Shown: piece by piece, positions 1 through 9,882 of the stretch
Layout: the number at the start of each line of letters is the position of its first letter
Position numbering within the stretch: position 1 is the first letter of the stretch
Assembly: GCA_964456745.1 (NCBI GenBank)
Contig: CAYWBW010000031.1
Span: forward strand, 1-21,063
DNA: 21,063 bases
Direction: 5' to 3'
Source of the DNA: CAYWBW01 sp964456745
Lineage (GTDB): Bacteria; Patescibacteriota; Gracilibacteria; GCA-2401425; JAJOLG01
Position numbers and translations under genes: made by a program
The notes under the pieces: model-generated
What the model was told of the DNA's origin: nothing
The model's input: the letters and a program-made list of their open reading frames with translations, nothing else
Databases searched by the model: none

Positions 1-73
1 ATTTATTTACTGGTTTGTAGATAGCCCAGCATTGCAAAATGAGAAATTGCCATTTAATTTTATCAATTTCTAA
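1..73 (+). CDS. Possible C-terminal end of an unknown protein (partial)
   Basis: The frame starting at base 2 is open from the window edge to a TAA at 71-73 and gives about 23 residues, roughly FIYWFVDSPALQNEKLPF followed by NFINF. Nothing identifies a family. The stretch is too short to prove coding, and it contains no TGA, so the genetic-code argument does not help either. A second open frame on the minus strand also runs off the left edge but has no ATG. Read this as a possible gene end only. Confidence 0.25.
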   Translation, partial: FIYWFVDSPALQNEKLPFNFINF

Positions 74-96
74 ATCTTTCCCTGAATTTATATAGT

Positions 97-110
97 GCTA
101 TAATTATAGC
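97..110. repeat. Perfect 14-bp palindrome
   Basis: GCTATAATTATAGC is identical to its own reverse complement. It lies between the possible upstream gene end and the promoter of the histidine kinase gene, about 100 bases upstream of the -35 box. It could be a protein-binding site or chance in AT-rich DNA. A related AT-rich palindrome lies over the trpA promoter. Confidence 0.35.
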
Positions 111-207
111 TGGTATTTGACTTAACTAATTATTGATAAACAATTCATCACTGTGACTTGTTAGTTATATTTGATTTAATTAGAATTAACTAAAGAAAAA
201 AAATGTA

Positions 208-235
208 TTGACAAATAGAATAAATCTATTATCAT
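208..235 (+). promoter_or_regulatory. Sigma70-type promoter for the histidine kinase gene
   Basis: A perfect -35 box TTGACA (208-213) is followed after 16 bases by TATCAT (230-235), a five-of-six match to TATAAT. Transcription would begin near 242, giving a leader of about 47 bases to the ATG at 289, or about 23 bases to an in-frame ATG at 265. It is the best promoter match I see in the window. Confidence 0.6.
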
Positions 236-288
236 ACTAAACTATTTATTAATTAATTTTTTAAATGTCAATACAAGGGATTGTTAAT

Positions 289-2187
289 ATGGACGGGTCA
301 AAGCAATCTTCTATGGATTCAAAAACTAAAACAAGAAGTTCAGATTGATCACTTGTGTTGTCAGTTTGAGAAACAAGTGAAATTCCAAAGCCAGTTACTT
401 TAAATGTTTCAACTGAAAATTGAGAAGTGCAATGAATTCAGGTAAACACTCTAGCATTATCAGATGAAATTTCTGGAACTGTGATTCGAGCAAATAATCA
501 TGAAGTTTGAACTTTTGATGCTGCTGCTATAGATACTTTAAATACATTAGTAGCCTGTGCACACGACATAAGGGGTCCATTAAATTGAATTATAAGTTCT
601 TTAGATAATTTGCAATCAATTAACGATTTTGGATTGTTAACAACACTTTGTTTAGATTTATTGAGCTTTGTTAATACATTGCTTGAGATAGCTGAAAAAG
701 TTAATTCAAGACATAAGATCAGTGAAAGTGAATTAACATTCTTAGATAGAAATAGTGATAGAAGTTCATTGTTAACTAATTTTAATGAAAAAATCATTGC
801 AATAGATAAAGTTGTAAAGAATTTATCAAATCAAAATATACCCGAAATTTCATTAATGTCCCTAAATGCTAATGTAGAAACATTAAAGAACTTAAATGCA
901 CTAGCTAGAAATCCAGATTGTTTTATAAAAATTCCATTTTCTATAAGTGAAAGAATTACAGATAATTTGAGAGCTATGTATTCAAACATGGATCCTGATG
1001 TCGAAATTGTAGTTACAATTGATTCGAATGTTCCAGATAGAATCGTCTGATATCCGTTTAAACTACATCAAATATTGTCAGATTTGGTATGTAATGCTGT
1101 AAAATATACAACTGAATGAGAAGTAAGAATCATAGTAACAATAAATGAAAATTCAGAGCTAAGTTTCGAAGTAAAAGATACATGAAGATGAATTAATTCA
1201 GATGATTTATCTACAATTTTTGAGTTATTCTGAAAATCAGGTAATGCCACTTGAGTTACTCGATCATGAGTATGATTAAATAGTGTTAAGGATAGATGCA
1301 ATGCGATTGGCTGTGGAATTAGTGTTGATAGTACTATTTGACAATGATCAAGTTTTATATTAACAACCGATTATGAAGCTTACGAAGATTCATTCAAAGA
1401 AATTGTAAGAATAAATGATATATTACTATGAAATAATTGATCAAATTCTGTTGACATTTCTAGAATATGAAACAAAACTATACTAATAGTAGATGATGAT
1501 ATAGAGATGCTATCCTTATTACAGGCTAGGTTGTCTAAGTTTTCAAATATCAAACTATTTACTGCTACTTGTGCAAGAGAAGCTATAGATATTGTCGATA
1601 AACAATGACATGAGTTAGATTTGGTATTCATGGATCAAGTTATTCCTTGAACTTGTTGAGTAGATGTTTCAAAGCAAATCAAATTACAATGATGTAATTG
1701 CCCTGTAATTTGACTTACTGCTAATTGAGATATAGCTTGTCAGCTGACAAATTTTTTTGAAAATTGAGATATTAATGCTGTTTATCGTAAATCAGCAGAT
1801 TTTTCTACCCTAAACAATACTATAAATACTTGGTGCAATCATGTGGATTTCAATGTCTTAAAAGAGGCTTATGATTCTATTGATAAAAATATGTCTTTAT
1901 TATCAAGCGTTATTGAGTCCATATGACATATGCTTGAATTTAATAACATTGATCAACTATGACATTTATCTCAATTGCTTATAGCAATAAGTAATGAAAT
2001 CTGAGCATGAAATATATCAAGAATGGCTAAAGCAATTTGAATATTTGAACATCATCCATCACGCATTGCTAGAGAGTGAATAAAGATATTTGAAAGACTG
2101 CAAGAAGAACTCTTAAGAGTAGAAAATGAAATTTGACAATTTAAACAATTACAGATTGGTGATCAAAAGCTAGCATGTTTTGCTTAA
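289..2187 (+). CDS. Cytosolic hybrid histidine kinase with receiver domain
   Basis: 632 residues with TGA read as Gly. The first 85 residues have no recognisable sensor domain and no membrane segment. A DHp helix carries the phospho-accepting H92 in the H-box HDIRGPLNGI. The ATPase domain has an N-box with N269, a G1 box DTGRGI (D297, G299, G301), an F-box IFELFG (310-315) and a G2 box SGVGL (326-330). A receiver domain (about 398-510) has acidic residues D402-D404, phospho-acceptor D449, T477 and K501. The C-terminal 120 residues are helical and contain H547 and H559; they could be a degenerate phosphotransfer (HPt) domain, but the spacing is not canonical. It probably autophosphorylates and relays phosphate to its own receiver; input and target are unknown. 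I chose the ATG at 289 because AAGGGA (276-281) precedes it; an in-frame ATG lies at 265. Confidence 0.9.
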
Positions 2188-2188
2188 C

Positions 2189-2212
2189 ATTATTATTTAG
2201 ATCCATAATAAT
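2189..2212. terminator. Weak AT-only hairpin between convergent genes
   Basis: ATTATTAT and ATAATAAT form an 8-bp inverted repeat around an 8-base loop, in the 33-base gap between the convergent stops at 2187 and 2221. It is placed where a bidirectional terminator would be expected. However, the stem is only A-T pairs and no clear T-run follows, so it may be chance. Confidence 0.25.
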
Positions 2213-2220
2213 ATATAATC

Positions 2221-2808
2221 TTAATTTACTGTTGATAATCTTTTATCTATTACACTTTGTTTAACTCAAAGCAATTTAAGATATCAGGATAATATTAACT
2301 TCATTGATAAAACTTCATTAATTAGATTAATATTTGGATTATTTGATTTTACTAAAATATAACGATCAAATGATATTTTATAATCTTTAATAGAAATGCT
2401 AGCCGATAACTCTAAAAAACTATGGAATCCACTATCTAGCTTATAAATTTGTTTGAATAAATTTGCAAAAAATGAAATATTTGAAGTTGATTTATCTTTC
2501 ATTAACCATTCTGCCCTTTCTTCCTTTCAGTAATATACTCAGTAAAATGACTTAATTATTCTTAAAAAACTCATTAAACTTTTAGATAAAACTGATAACT
2601 CAGCCCTCTTTTCTCTGTAAGTTAATACTATACATTTAGATAAAAACTTAGCTCTTTTTTTTACATGGTTTAATCAAGTTTGCAAAAACTCTGAATACTC
2701 TTCTTCAATGTCAATTGAATTAGAATTATTAGTTTTTGGCAACTTTTTATCCACCAAATTAATTAGTTTCTGTAGTTCATTAATATTATTATTAAATTGA
2801 TTCACCAT
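2221..2808 (-). CDS. Unknown charged, mostly helical protein downstream of clpC
   Basis: 195 residues with TGA as Gly; the ATG at 2806-2808 is the first in the frame. I do not recognise the family. The N-terminal 45 residues are rich in Asn and acidic residues (NNNINEL, IDIEEEY), followed by a Lys/Arg-rich amphipathic stretch (VKKRAKFLSK, TYREKRAEL). No signal peptide, convincing membrane segment or metal-binding motif is visible. It starts 12 bases after the clpC stop on the same strand, so it is probably co-transcribed with clpC. An adaptor or regulator of the protease is possible, but only by position. No Shine-Dalgarno sequence precedes it. Confidence 0.75.
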
Positions 2809-2820
2809 TCAAAAAAATAA

Positions 2821-5433
2821 TTATCTCTTTCTAACTATAATAAATTTTTCCTTACTTCATTTTTCCCTTATTAATTTTGCAGATTGACCCTCTTTGATTT
2901 TTAATTCAACCAATTGTTGTGATAATGGTTCCTCAATTTGTTCTTGTATAATTTTTCTAACTCTTCTGGCTCATTGTTCAGCATCATAAGCTATATTTGT
3001 TAAATCTGATAATACTGTATCTGATATTTCTAATCATATTTTCTTTAATTTTAATCTTTTTTCGAGATTTGCTACCTCAAGTTTCAAAATTTTCTTGATG
3101 GCTTTTTTGTCTAATGGATTAAATACGATGACTTTATCAATCCTATTTAAAAGTTCTGGTAAAAAATATTCTTTCACTTCCTTAACTACATCATTTTTCT
3201 TTTCTTCAAATCAACTTATAGCGTCTTTTAGTTTCTTTTTTTCATCTGTCTCAAATCAAATAGACTTAGCTTCTTGTGTTAAAATATCTGCTCACAGATT
3301 TGATGTCATAACAATAATAGTATTTCTGAAATCAATATTTCTTCATTTGGCATCAGTTAAGTATCAATCTTCAAGAATTTGTAATAATATATTGTAACTT
3401 TCTTTATGTGCTTTTTCAATTTCATCAAAAAGCACAATCGCATAGGGTTTTCTACGTACTGCTTCAGTAAGCTGTCATCATTCTTCATATCAAACATATC
3501 ATGCTGTAGCTCATATCAGCCTTGATACATTATGCTTTTCGGCAAATTCAGACATATCAATTTTAATAAGAGCATTTCTTGATTCGTACATCTCTTCTGC
3601 CAATTTTTTTACAGTTTCAGTTTTTCAAACTCATGTTGGTCACAGAAGTAAAAAGGATCAAATTGGTCTATTTTGTTCTCAAATTCAAACCCTATTTCTA
3701 ATTATACTCTTTGTTATTTGATCGATTGCATTTTCTTGATTTATTACAGACTTTTTAAGTTGCGAAGAAAGCATAGCTATCTTTTTTTCTTCATTTTTAG
3801 ATATTTTTAATGATGAAATTCAAGTAATATCAGAAAGTACTAATGTAATGTCCCGTTCATTAATTTCTTTTGGCTTTCACTCCTTTTTGGGCTTTAAAGA
3901 AATTTCAAGATCTTGTCGAAGATCTGCTTCTTTATTTTTAAGCTGGAGAGCTTTTTGGTAATCCTGGCTTTGAACAGCTTTCTCTTTCTCTTTTTCGATA
4001 GATGCTATAGCTTTTTCAATCTCTTCTTTCTTTTTTGAATTTATAATAGCTTTTCATCACTTTCTTGCTCATGCTTCATCAAGTAAATCTATTGCCTTAT
4101 CCGGTAAAAACCTATCAGCAAGATATCTTTTTGACAGTTTAACAGAAGATTCTATGGCATCTTTTGTAATTTTAATATTATGATATTGTTCATAAACTTT
4201 TTTTAATCAAGATAATATTTCAATAGCGTCTTCTTGACTTGGTTCATCAACATTAACTTTTTGAAATCTTCTTTCAAGTGCCTTATCTTTTTCAATATAT
4301 TTTCTGTACTCATCTAGAGTCGTAGCTCAAATTAGCTGTATTGTTCATCGAGCAAGCGCTGGCTTAAGTAAATTTGCTGTATCCAAACTTCATTCTGATG
4401 CTCAAAGTCAAATCATAGTGTGTATCTCATCAATAAATAATATTACATTTGTTTCTTCTGATACAGCCTCAGCTAAAATATCTTTCATTCTTTCTTCAAA
4501 TTCTCATCTATATTTTGTTCAAGCAATTACTTCTCATAAGTCTAATGATAAGATTTGTTTATTTATAAGTCATATTGGAACTTCTCAACTCGCAATTCTT
4601 TGTGCTAGTCATTCAGCAATAGCTGTTTTTCAAACTCAAGCCTCTCATAAAAGTACAGGATTATTCTTGGTTTTTCTATTTAAGGTATTAACAACTCTTT
4701 CAATTTCAAAACTTCTTCATATCACAGGATCTAATTTTCACTTTAATGCCAAGTTGTTTAAATTTGTTGAGAAGTAGTCAAGTGTAGGTGTTTTTGACTT
4801 GCTTGTATCTTTACTTTTGTGTCAATAACTTTGTTCATCTCATCATATTCAAGGCGATTGAAATTGTTTTCACTTTTGTCATCAAACAGCTCAGAATACA
4901 ACTCATGTAAGATTATTTAACAATTCTTCGAAATTTTTAGGAACTGGACCAACTTGATTTTGTTTAGTGTTAGAATTTTCTCATTTAAACTTAGTAAAGA
5001 AATTTTCAATTTGAGACTTAACGAAATCTGTGTCAACATGTAAATTTTCTAATACTATGTTTCATGCACATTTTTTACTAGCTGTAATACAATATAATAA
5101 ATGTTCATTAGAAATATGAGTATGACCAAATTTTTTTGCAATTTTTAATGAATCCTCAATTATTTTTGATAAATAATTTGATATTTTAGTATTCTCATAT
5201 AAACTTTCTTTTCCAATATTTCAAACTTCTTTTATTACTCATTGAGCAGTTTCAAAATTAATTCATATATTATTTAAAATTGAGCATGCAATGCAATTTG
5301 GTACAGTTAATATTCATAATAGAAGATGTTCAGTTCATATATGATTGAGTTTTGCCTTAAAAGCTTCTTGTTCAGCTACCTGGAGAGCAAGCCTAGATTC
5401 TCTTGTAAATCTTTCAAATGGATTTTGATTCAT
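2821..5433 (-). CDS. clpC: ATP-dependent Clp protease ATP-binding subunit ClpC
   Basis: 870 residues with TGA as Gly. This is an AAA+ unfoldase that threads substrates into a ClpP-type protease, or remodels them. An N-terminal Clp_N double repeat (about 8-150; FERFTRESRLALQVAEQEA, then HISNEHLLY) is followed by AAA domain 1 with Walker A GEAGVGKT (K269) and Walker B LFIDEIHTM (D335, E336). A UVR-like coiled coil at about 465-505 (EKAVQSQDYQKALQLKNKEA) separates ClpC from ClpB and ClpA. AAA domain 2 has Walker A GPTGVGKT (K604) and Walker B VLFDEIEKA (D670, E671), and the protein ends with the ClpB D2-small domain. The Walker A glycines are partly TGA. It lies 84 bases downstream of the CBS protein gene and 12 bases upstream of an unknown helical protein. 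No clpP lies in the window. Confidence 0.96.
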
Positions 5434-5517
5434 GTTTTTTTGTTGTTAATTTCTTTAAATAATAGTATAAATTTGTATAATGATAAATTCTATAAGCTTT
5501 ACATTAAATTAAAGTTA

Positions 5518-6783
5518 TTATTTATTATGTTTTTTTAGCTTATTCTTTTTTTTCTCTTGGTCACTGTACTGTACTCTCACAGAATCAATTCTATTTCAAG
5601 TCATTTTTTCAACGAAAAATTCAAATCATTTATTATCAACTCAATCTCATCTTTCTGGTATTTTTTGAAAAAGATCTAATAAAAAGTATGAAAGTGTTTT
5701 GTGTTCTTCATCAGAAATGCAAACTCAAAGTGCATCATTCACTTTATCTAATTCTGCATCTCATGCAATCCTCCATGAAAAACTGTTTAATTTCTTAATT
5801 TCTTCTTCATTTTCATCTGATTCATCGTGTATTTCTCAAAACACTTCTTCTAATATATCCTCTAAAGTCACCAATCAACTAACATTTCAGAATTCGTCAA
5901 TCACCATAGCAATATGTACCCTTTTCCATTGAAATTCTTTAAATAGATCTCAAATTCTCTTAGTTTCTGGTATAAACATTGGTTTAGTAAAATCCAAATT
6001 TTCTAATTTTAATCCAAGATCCCTACTTCGTCAATACTTAAGAATATCTCGCATTGTTAAAATTCAAATAATCTCATCTTTTTGATCATTTTTAAAAACA
6101 GGTATTCTTGAGTGTTCGTGATTTACAAAAAAATCCATAGCTTTTTCAATAGTTAATTTTGAGGAAAGACTTGCAATCTTGGATTCGTCTGTCATAACTT
6201 GTTCAACTGTTGTTTCTCAAAAATCTAATACATTTGAAATAAGCTCTTTCTTCTCAAAATCTATTGTTCAACTTTCTGCTCACAGATCAACCATTGCTTT
6301 TAGTTCCTCATCATCATATTTTACTATTCAATGTTTTCATCAGAATATTTTAATAAACTGTTCTAAGATAAGAGTAAATGGTAAAAATAAAAAATATATC
6401 AACATCATAGGCTTTGCAACTAATGAAGAAAATCAGTTACTATATTTCTGCGCTAGGGATTTTGGCAATATTTCTCAAAATATTAAAACAATTAAAGTTA
6501 AAACTCAAGTAACAACTCACAAACTATTGCTTCAAAAAGTATTTGTCGCCCAAATGGCTGTAATCATAGAAGCTGCTATATTTGCAAGATTATTTCAGAT
6601 TAAAATTGTAATTAACAACCTATTTGGCTCAGATTTTAATTTTTCAATAGTCTTCGATGCATACAGTTTCTTTCTAACCAATGATCTAACCTGAGCATGG
6701 CTCAATGATATGAGAGCAATTTCAGCTCAAGAGAAAAATCATGAAAGTATTATCAGTAAAATTAAAGTTATTGTAGTATCCAT
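5518..6783 (-). CDS. CorC/HlyC family membrane protein (CNNM/DUF21 plus CBS pair)
   Basis: 421 residues with TGA as Gly. Proteins of this family are linked to magnesium or cobalt efflux and homeostasis. The N-terminal CNNM (DUF21) membrane domain (about 1-175) shows the family signatures SGFFSGAEIAL near the start and LIFGEILPKSLAQ, with several hydrophobic segments. A CBS pair follows (about 195-315), with EQVMTDESKI at its start and AMVIDEFGNVSGLVTLEDIL at its end. The last 90 residues match a CorC/HlyC transporter-associated domain, and the very C-terminus is lysine-rich. It lies 83 bases downstream of aroK and upstream of clpC. Two TTGAC-type -35 boxes in the gap before it suggest it can also start its own transcript. 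The exact ion is not readable from sequence. Confidence 0.93.
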
Positions 6784-6801
6784 AATATTTTATAATTATT
6801 A

Positions 6802-6831
6802 ATATACTGTCAATTATTTTTTAATAGTCAA
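6802..6831 (-). promoter_or_regulatory. Possible promoter upstream of the CBS protein gene
   Basis: On the minus strand TTGACT (6831-6826) is followed after 18 bases by GTATAT (6807-6802), with an overlapping alternative TATATT one base further on. A second box, TTGACA, sits at 6813-6808. The 83-base gap after aroK is large compared with the 2-base gap between holB and aroK, which fits an internal promoter for the corC-like and clpC genes. The -10 match is weak. Confidence 0.3.
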
Positions 6832-6866
6832 TAATATAACATTTTGAATTACTTATTTTTCAAATA

Positions 6867-7379
6867 TTAACTTAATTCTAAATTTGATATTACAAAATCT
6901 ACGATTTTCTCTCAATCAGCTAATTTGTCTATATCTACTATTATATCAGCTATTTCAGAGTATCAATCTTCTCGCTGTTTACATAATATGTTAATTTCAT
7001 CTAAAACGTTATCTCAAGATATTGCAGGTCTAATTTCAATATTTCATAACAATCTATTTTTAACTAAATCAGGACTAACTTTTAACCATATAATTTTTCA
7101 AATTTGTTTGAGTTTTGTTTTATTATCTCAATAAAAAGGTAGTCATCATCAAGTTGCGATAACTTTATTATTCTTTGATGTAATTTTTCATAAAACAGAT
7201 TCCTCTGCAATTCGAAATTCATCCCATCAAACAGATTCAACTATATTTTTAATACTATTTTTATATGTATCCTCAATTAACTTATCAGTGTCAATTAACT
7301 CTAAATTTAATCTGTCAGCTAACATTTTTCAAATGAATGACTTTCAACTTCATCGCATTCATACTAGTATTATTGGCAT
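6867..7379 (-). CDS. aroK: Shikimate kinase
   Basis: 170 residues with TGA as Gly, the usual length for AroK. It phosphorylates shikimate with ATP to give shikimate 3-phosphate, step five of the chorismate pathway, in the cytoplasm. Walker A is GMRGSGKS (7-14). Shikimate-binding elements are visible: DTD (30-32), FRIAEE with R56, the GGG loop (77-79), and lid residues RP (117-118). The C-terminal signature R136-x3-Y140-x4-D145 (REDGYSEIAD) is typical. The glycines of the P-loop and GGG are largely TGA. The ATG lies 2 bases after the holB stop, so the two genes are transcribed together. No other chorismate-pathway gene is in the window, although trpA, which uses a product of that pathway, lies 13 kb away. 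R9 of the P-loop is a CGA codon. Confidence 0.92.
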
Positions 7380-7381
7380 AC

Positions 7382-8362
7382 TTATAAATTTAAATAGTAA
7401 TTTTCTAATGCTAATTTTTTATTTACGTTTGATTTTAAATCAAATATCAAAGTCATTAGCGATATAATAGCTTTTGATCACAATTTTGTATTTGAATTTG
7501 ATTCGAAAAGTTTTGATCTTAAAAAGTAAAACCAATTTTCTATTTCTTTTTCTAATAATTCTAAATTTCAAGATAGCAATTCTGCACGTTTTAGTTTTAC
7601 TACAAGTCATCATTTGTTAAATATTTCTGAAATATCCTTAAATATTGTTTTTGTTTGTTCTAAATCTAGAATATTTTTAGCATATCTTATTGAAGAATTA
7701 ATTCTTCAAAATGAGTATTGCGATATTTCTTTTATTTGCTCAATATTTAATGTGTTGCTGTATTTTACTGACAAGAAATCATTGATTTCATTATTTGACA
7801 TAAAATTAAATTTAAGCTCTTGAAATCTTGAAATCAAAGTTGGAGATAAAATGGATGGATTTGAACTAGTACACAGAAAAATTGTTGAAGAAGGTGTGTC
7901 TTCTAATGTTTTTAACAAGGCATTAAATGCACTTATGTTCATTCTTTCAATATCTGAAACTATTACTACTTTTCTCTTTCATACTGGAGTTTTATTTGTC
8001 AATCTAATCAATTCGTGTACGTCATCTATTGTAATAGTATTTGTTTTTGCTTTATAACTTCACTTATGTCTATGATCTTGGGATATATTAGTGTATCTTG
8101 ATAACTCTTCAATATCAGTTAAACTTCAATCTATCCATAATTTATCAAGAATTATAAAATCTTGATAAATATTTAAATCAATTTGCCTTGAGATTTCATT
8201 GTCTTTTATTCAATCAAATAACAAATTTTTTCAAAAATCTTTAGCTACCTGAAGTTTTCATATTCATTTTGGTCAAGAAAATAAATAAGCATTTGAAAGA
8301 TTAATAAATAGTCTTTCCAATATTTTCTTTTGCCAAGTGTGTCAAATTGATTTCCAAACCAT
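7382..8362 (-). CDS. holB: DNA polymerase III delta'-like clamp-loader subunit
   Basis: 326 residues with TGA as Gly. It probably belongs to the clamp loader that opens the beta clamp at replication forks. The AAA+ core has a P-loop-like GPKGIGKL (30-37) where the Ser/Thr after Lys is replaced by Leu. Its Walker-B position reads VIVSDIERM (133-141) rather than DEAD. The helix NALLKTLEDTPSSTIFLCTS (147-166) and SPTLISRFQELKF (173-185) are hallmarks of the DnaX/HolB family. The usual SRC motif is SRF here, and there is no four-cysteine zinc module in the first 100 residues, which argues for delta' rather than gamma/tau. It lies 77 bases downstream of the M50-like gene and 2 bases upstream of aroK. 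A non-catalytic ATP site is usual in delta'. Confidence 0.85.
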
Positions 8363-8439
8363 AAACCCCTATTTAAATTCTCTATTGCTAAATTTCTTTA
8401 TTTTAAGAACTAAATTTTAGTTATTTAAATATAAATAGA

Positions 8440-9147
8440 TTATTTGATTATTCAACTATTTTTGTATTTATTTCTACTAACTAAATTTACGATAAGATTG
8501 ATAACTAAACTAAATATCAAAACTGCTAGCATTAATCACATATTTAATAATACTAATTTGATTAAGGATTGATCAATTTTTATAAAAATTAGTAGAATTA
8601 TTCATGGTAAAGCATGTTTTATATCCGCACTAGATACATTTGAAATATGTGAAAGAAGCATAAATATTGGAATTAATAGCAGCCACCAAAATCAAGCACT
8701 ATTGATTATGTCTGAGAAGCTTGTGAAATTAGTTCAAAAAATACAATAACTAAATACTAGTGGTATGATTATTGGTGCCAGTCATATTATAAATCAAGCG
8801 ATCATTTCCCACAATAAAAAAATAAAAGCTGAAACCTTGTCTCATGTAAACAGAGTATTAATAAGACTTTTGTAAGTATAATTTTTTACATTTACAGATC
8901 ATTCAATTCTATATTTTCATAAATCTTTTTTAATAATAATTTTATTAAATTTAGGTATTTTAAGACACACTATAGCAGCAATAAAATGACATAATTCATG
9001 TATCCATACAGAAATATAATGAAGATAAAACACCCATTTGTATTTAATTAATTTAGAAAATGTTCTATTTACAATATTTAATGTTATAAGATAAATAATG
9101 AATAATACAGGAAACTCTAAATGTATATGATTAAGAAGAAAATCCAT
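8440..9147 (-). CDS. M50-like integral membrane metallopeptidase
   Basis: 235 residues with TGA as Gly. The zinc motif HELCH (H50, E51, H54) sits inside or at the edge of a hydrophobic helix, as in site-2 proteases. Other hydrophobic segments lie at about 12-27, 40-60, 115-140, 150-170, 175-195 and 205-225. A later segment, SSADIKHALPG, could supply the third metal ligand (Asp) as in small M50-like proteins. IIGLAPIIIP contains a proline-rich turn of the kind seen in this family. No PDZ domain is present and the protein is shorter than RseP/RasP. It would cleave membrane-embedded substrates, but the substrate is unknown. It is first of six minus-strand genes. The ATG at 9147 is the only upstream start, without a Shine-Dalgarno sequence. 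Confidence 0.75.
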
Positions 9148-9181
9148 AAGTATATGAATTAATAATTATTACAAGTTTTAC

Positions 9182-9209
9182 TTGACTATTTTATTAGTAT
9201 TAATATAAA
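9182..9209 (+). promoter_or_regulatory. Promoter for the small membrane protein gene
   Basis: TTGACT (9182-9187), a 16-base spacer, and TATAAA (9204-9209) lie 40 bases upstream of the ATG at 9249. The site overlaps a candidate promoter for the opposite strand. Confidence 0.5.
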
Positions 9210-9215
9210 TGTAAA
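9188..9215 (-). promoter_or_regulatory. Possible promoter for the M50-like gene
   Basis: On the minus strand TTTACA (9215-9210), a 16-base spacer and TAAAAT (9193-9188) precede the ATG at 9147. The two divergent promoters would occupy almost the same DNA, so RNA polymerase could use only one at a time. Confidence 0.4.
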
Positions 9216-9248
9216 ATAAATTTATGTAAAATATATATTTTATAGATT

Positions 9249-9452
9249 ATGAATAAAACCCCCTGTTTTAGAGAATGTGAAGAAGAATGCAATTTCAGCA
9301 ATTCAACATTCTGAGCCTTGTTAATAATATCTTTAGTTGCTTTTTGTTTAGCTCAAATTGAGAATTTGCACAACTTACCAAAATTAAAAGATAATTTACT
9401 TCGTATAAATAATGAATTAAAGACAGTTATTAATTCTCAGAGTCTAAAATAA
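9249..9452 (+). CDS. Small single-pass membrane protein, ending at TAA within a longer frame
   Basis: 67 residues with TGA as Gly. A Cys/Glu-rich N-terminus (CFRECEEEC) precedes a hydrophobic helix at about 21-36 (FGALLIISLVAFCLA) and a short helical, coiled-coil-like tail (LPKLKDNLLRINNELKTV). I do not recognise the family. Overall shape resembles short bitopic proteins such as FtsB/FtsL, but no specific motif supports that. The striking point is that the same frame continues beyond the TAA at 9450-9452 for exactly 100 further sense codons, so this may be the first part of a broken or read-through gene. A good promoter lies upstream; there is no Shine-Dalgarno sequence. Confidence 0.6.
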
Positions 9453-9755
9453 GCAAATATTTTCTATAAATGAAAACCTCTACATATCAATTTATCTGAC
9501 GCTAGTACACATATCAATACCGTAGATGCTAAATGAAATGATTTAGATGTAATACTATCATGAAAGAATTGAGTTAGTATAAGATATTGAGTCAATGCTC
9601 AAGTATGCGATCTATTGAAGAATTGAAAAGCCTATGCCAACTTAAATACATTTAATTGAAATTTTCATGCATTTCACTGTAATTTGTCGATAGTGCCAGT
9701 AGTAGATGAAGTGATTGATACTATTAGACATTGGAGGTCGTGAAATATAACCTAA
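9453..9755 (+). pseudogene. In-frame continuation of the 9249 gene after an internal TAA
   Basis: After the TAA at 9450-9452 the same frame stays open for 100 codons to TAA at 9753-9755. It uses TGA about as often as the real genes here, at positions that look like glycine turns (GKPLHINLSD, GNDLDVILSGKNG). The composition looks coding, with alternating polar and hydrophobic residues suggestive of a small beta-rich domain (VSIRYGVNAQVCDLLKNGKA). No ATG, GTG or TTG lies in frame near its start, so it cannot easily be a separate gene. Explanations are a recent nonsense mutation, stop-codon read-through, an ATT/ATA start, or an assembly error. The intact product would be 168 residues with an N-terminal anchor. 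Confidence 0.55.
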
Positions 9756-9882
9756 ATCAAAATTTTAACTACAAATAAATGATTTTAAACATACATTAAC
9801 TAACTTTGTTTAATTTATTTTAAATTTTGTTATTCAGGTTGAGACCAGGGGGAAAGACTTAAGGAAATTTCGACGTAATTTA
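9756..9882. other. Intergenic segment with an unexplained G-rich island
   Basis: The left part (9756-9834) is plain AT-rich sequence. At about 9835-9875 the composition changes to a G-rich stretch (caggttgagaccaggggg, then aaagacttaagg) just downstream of the tRNA-Gln gene. It contains a minimal GGT/ACC hairpin and the palindromes CTTAAG and GAAATTTC, but no strong stem. I could not match it to SRP RNA, tmRNA, RNase P, 6S or a known riboswitch by eye. Confidence 0.35.

Noticed and set aside
123..167. Inverted repeat TAACTAA/TTAGTTA upstream of the kinase gene
   Set aside because: Only 7-base arms 31 bases apart in AT-rich DNA, likely chance.
4418..4777. 119-codon open frame on the + strand
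   Set aside because: It is antisense to the ClpC AAA domain 1, which has intact Walker motifs.
6179..6694. 171-codon open frame on the + strand
   Set aside because: It lies antisense to the CBS membrane protein gene, which has clear family motifs with TGA=Gly; its own product resembles nothing.
9835..9875. SRP RNA or tmRNA gene
   Set aside because: The conserved SRP tetraloop context and the tmRNA tRNA-like ends are absent.
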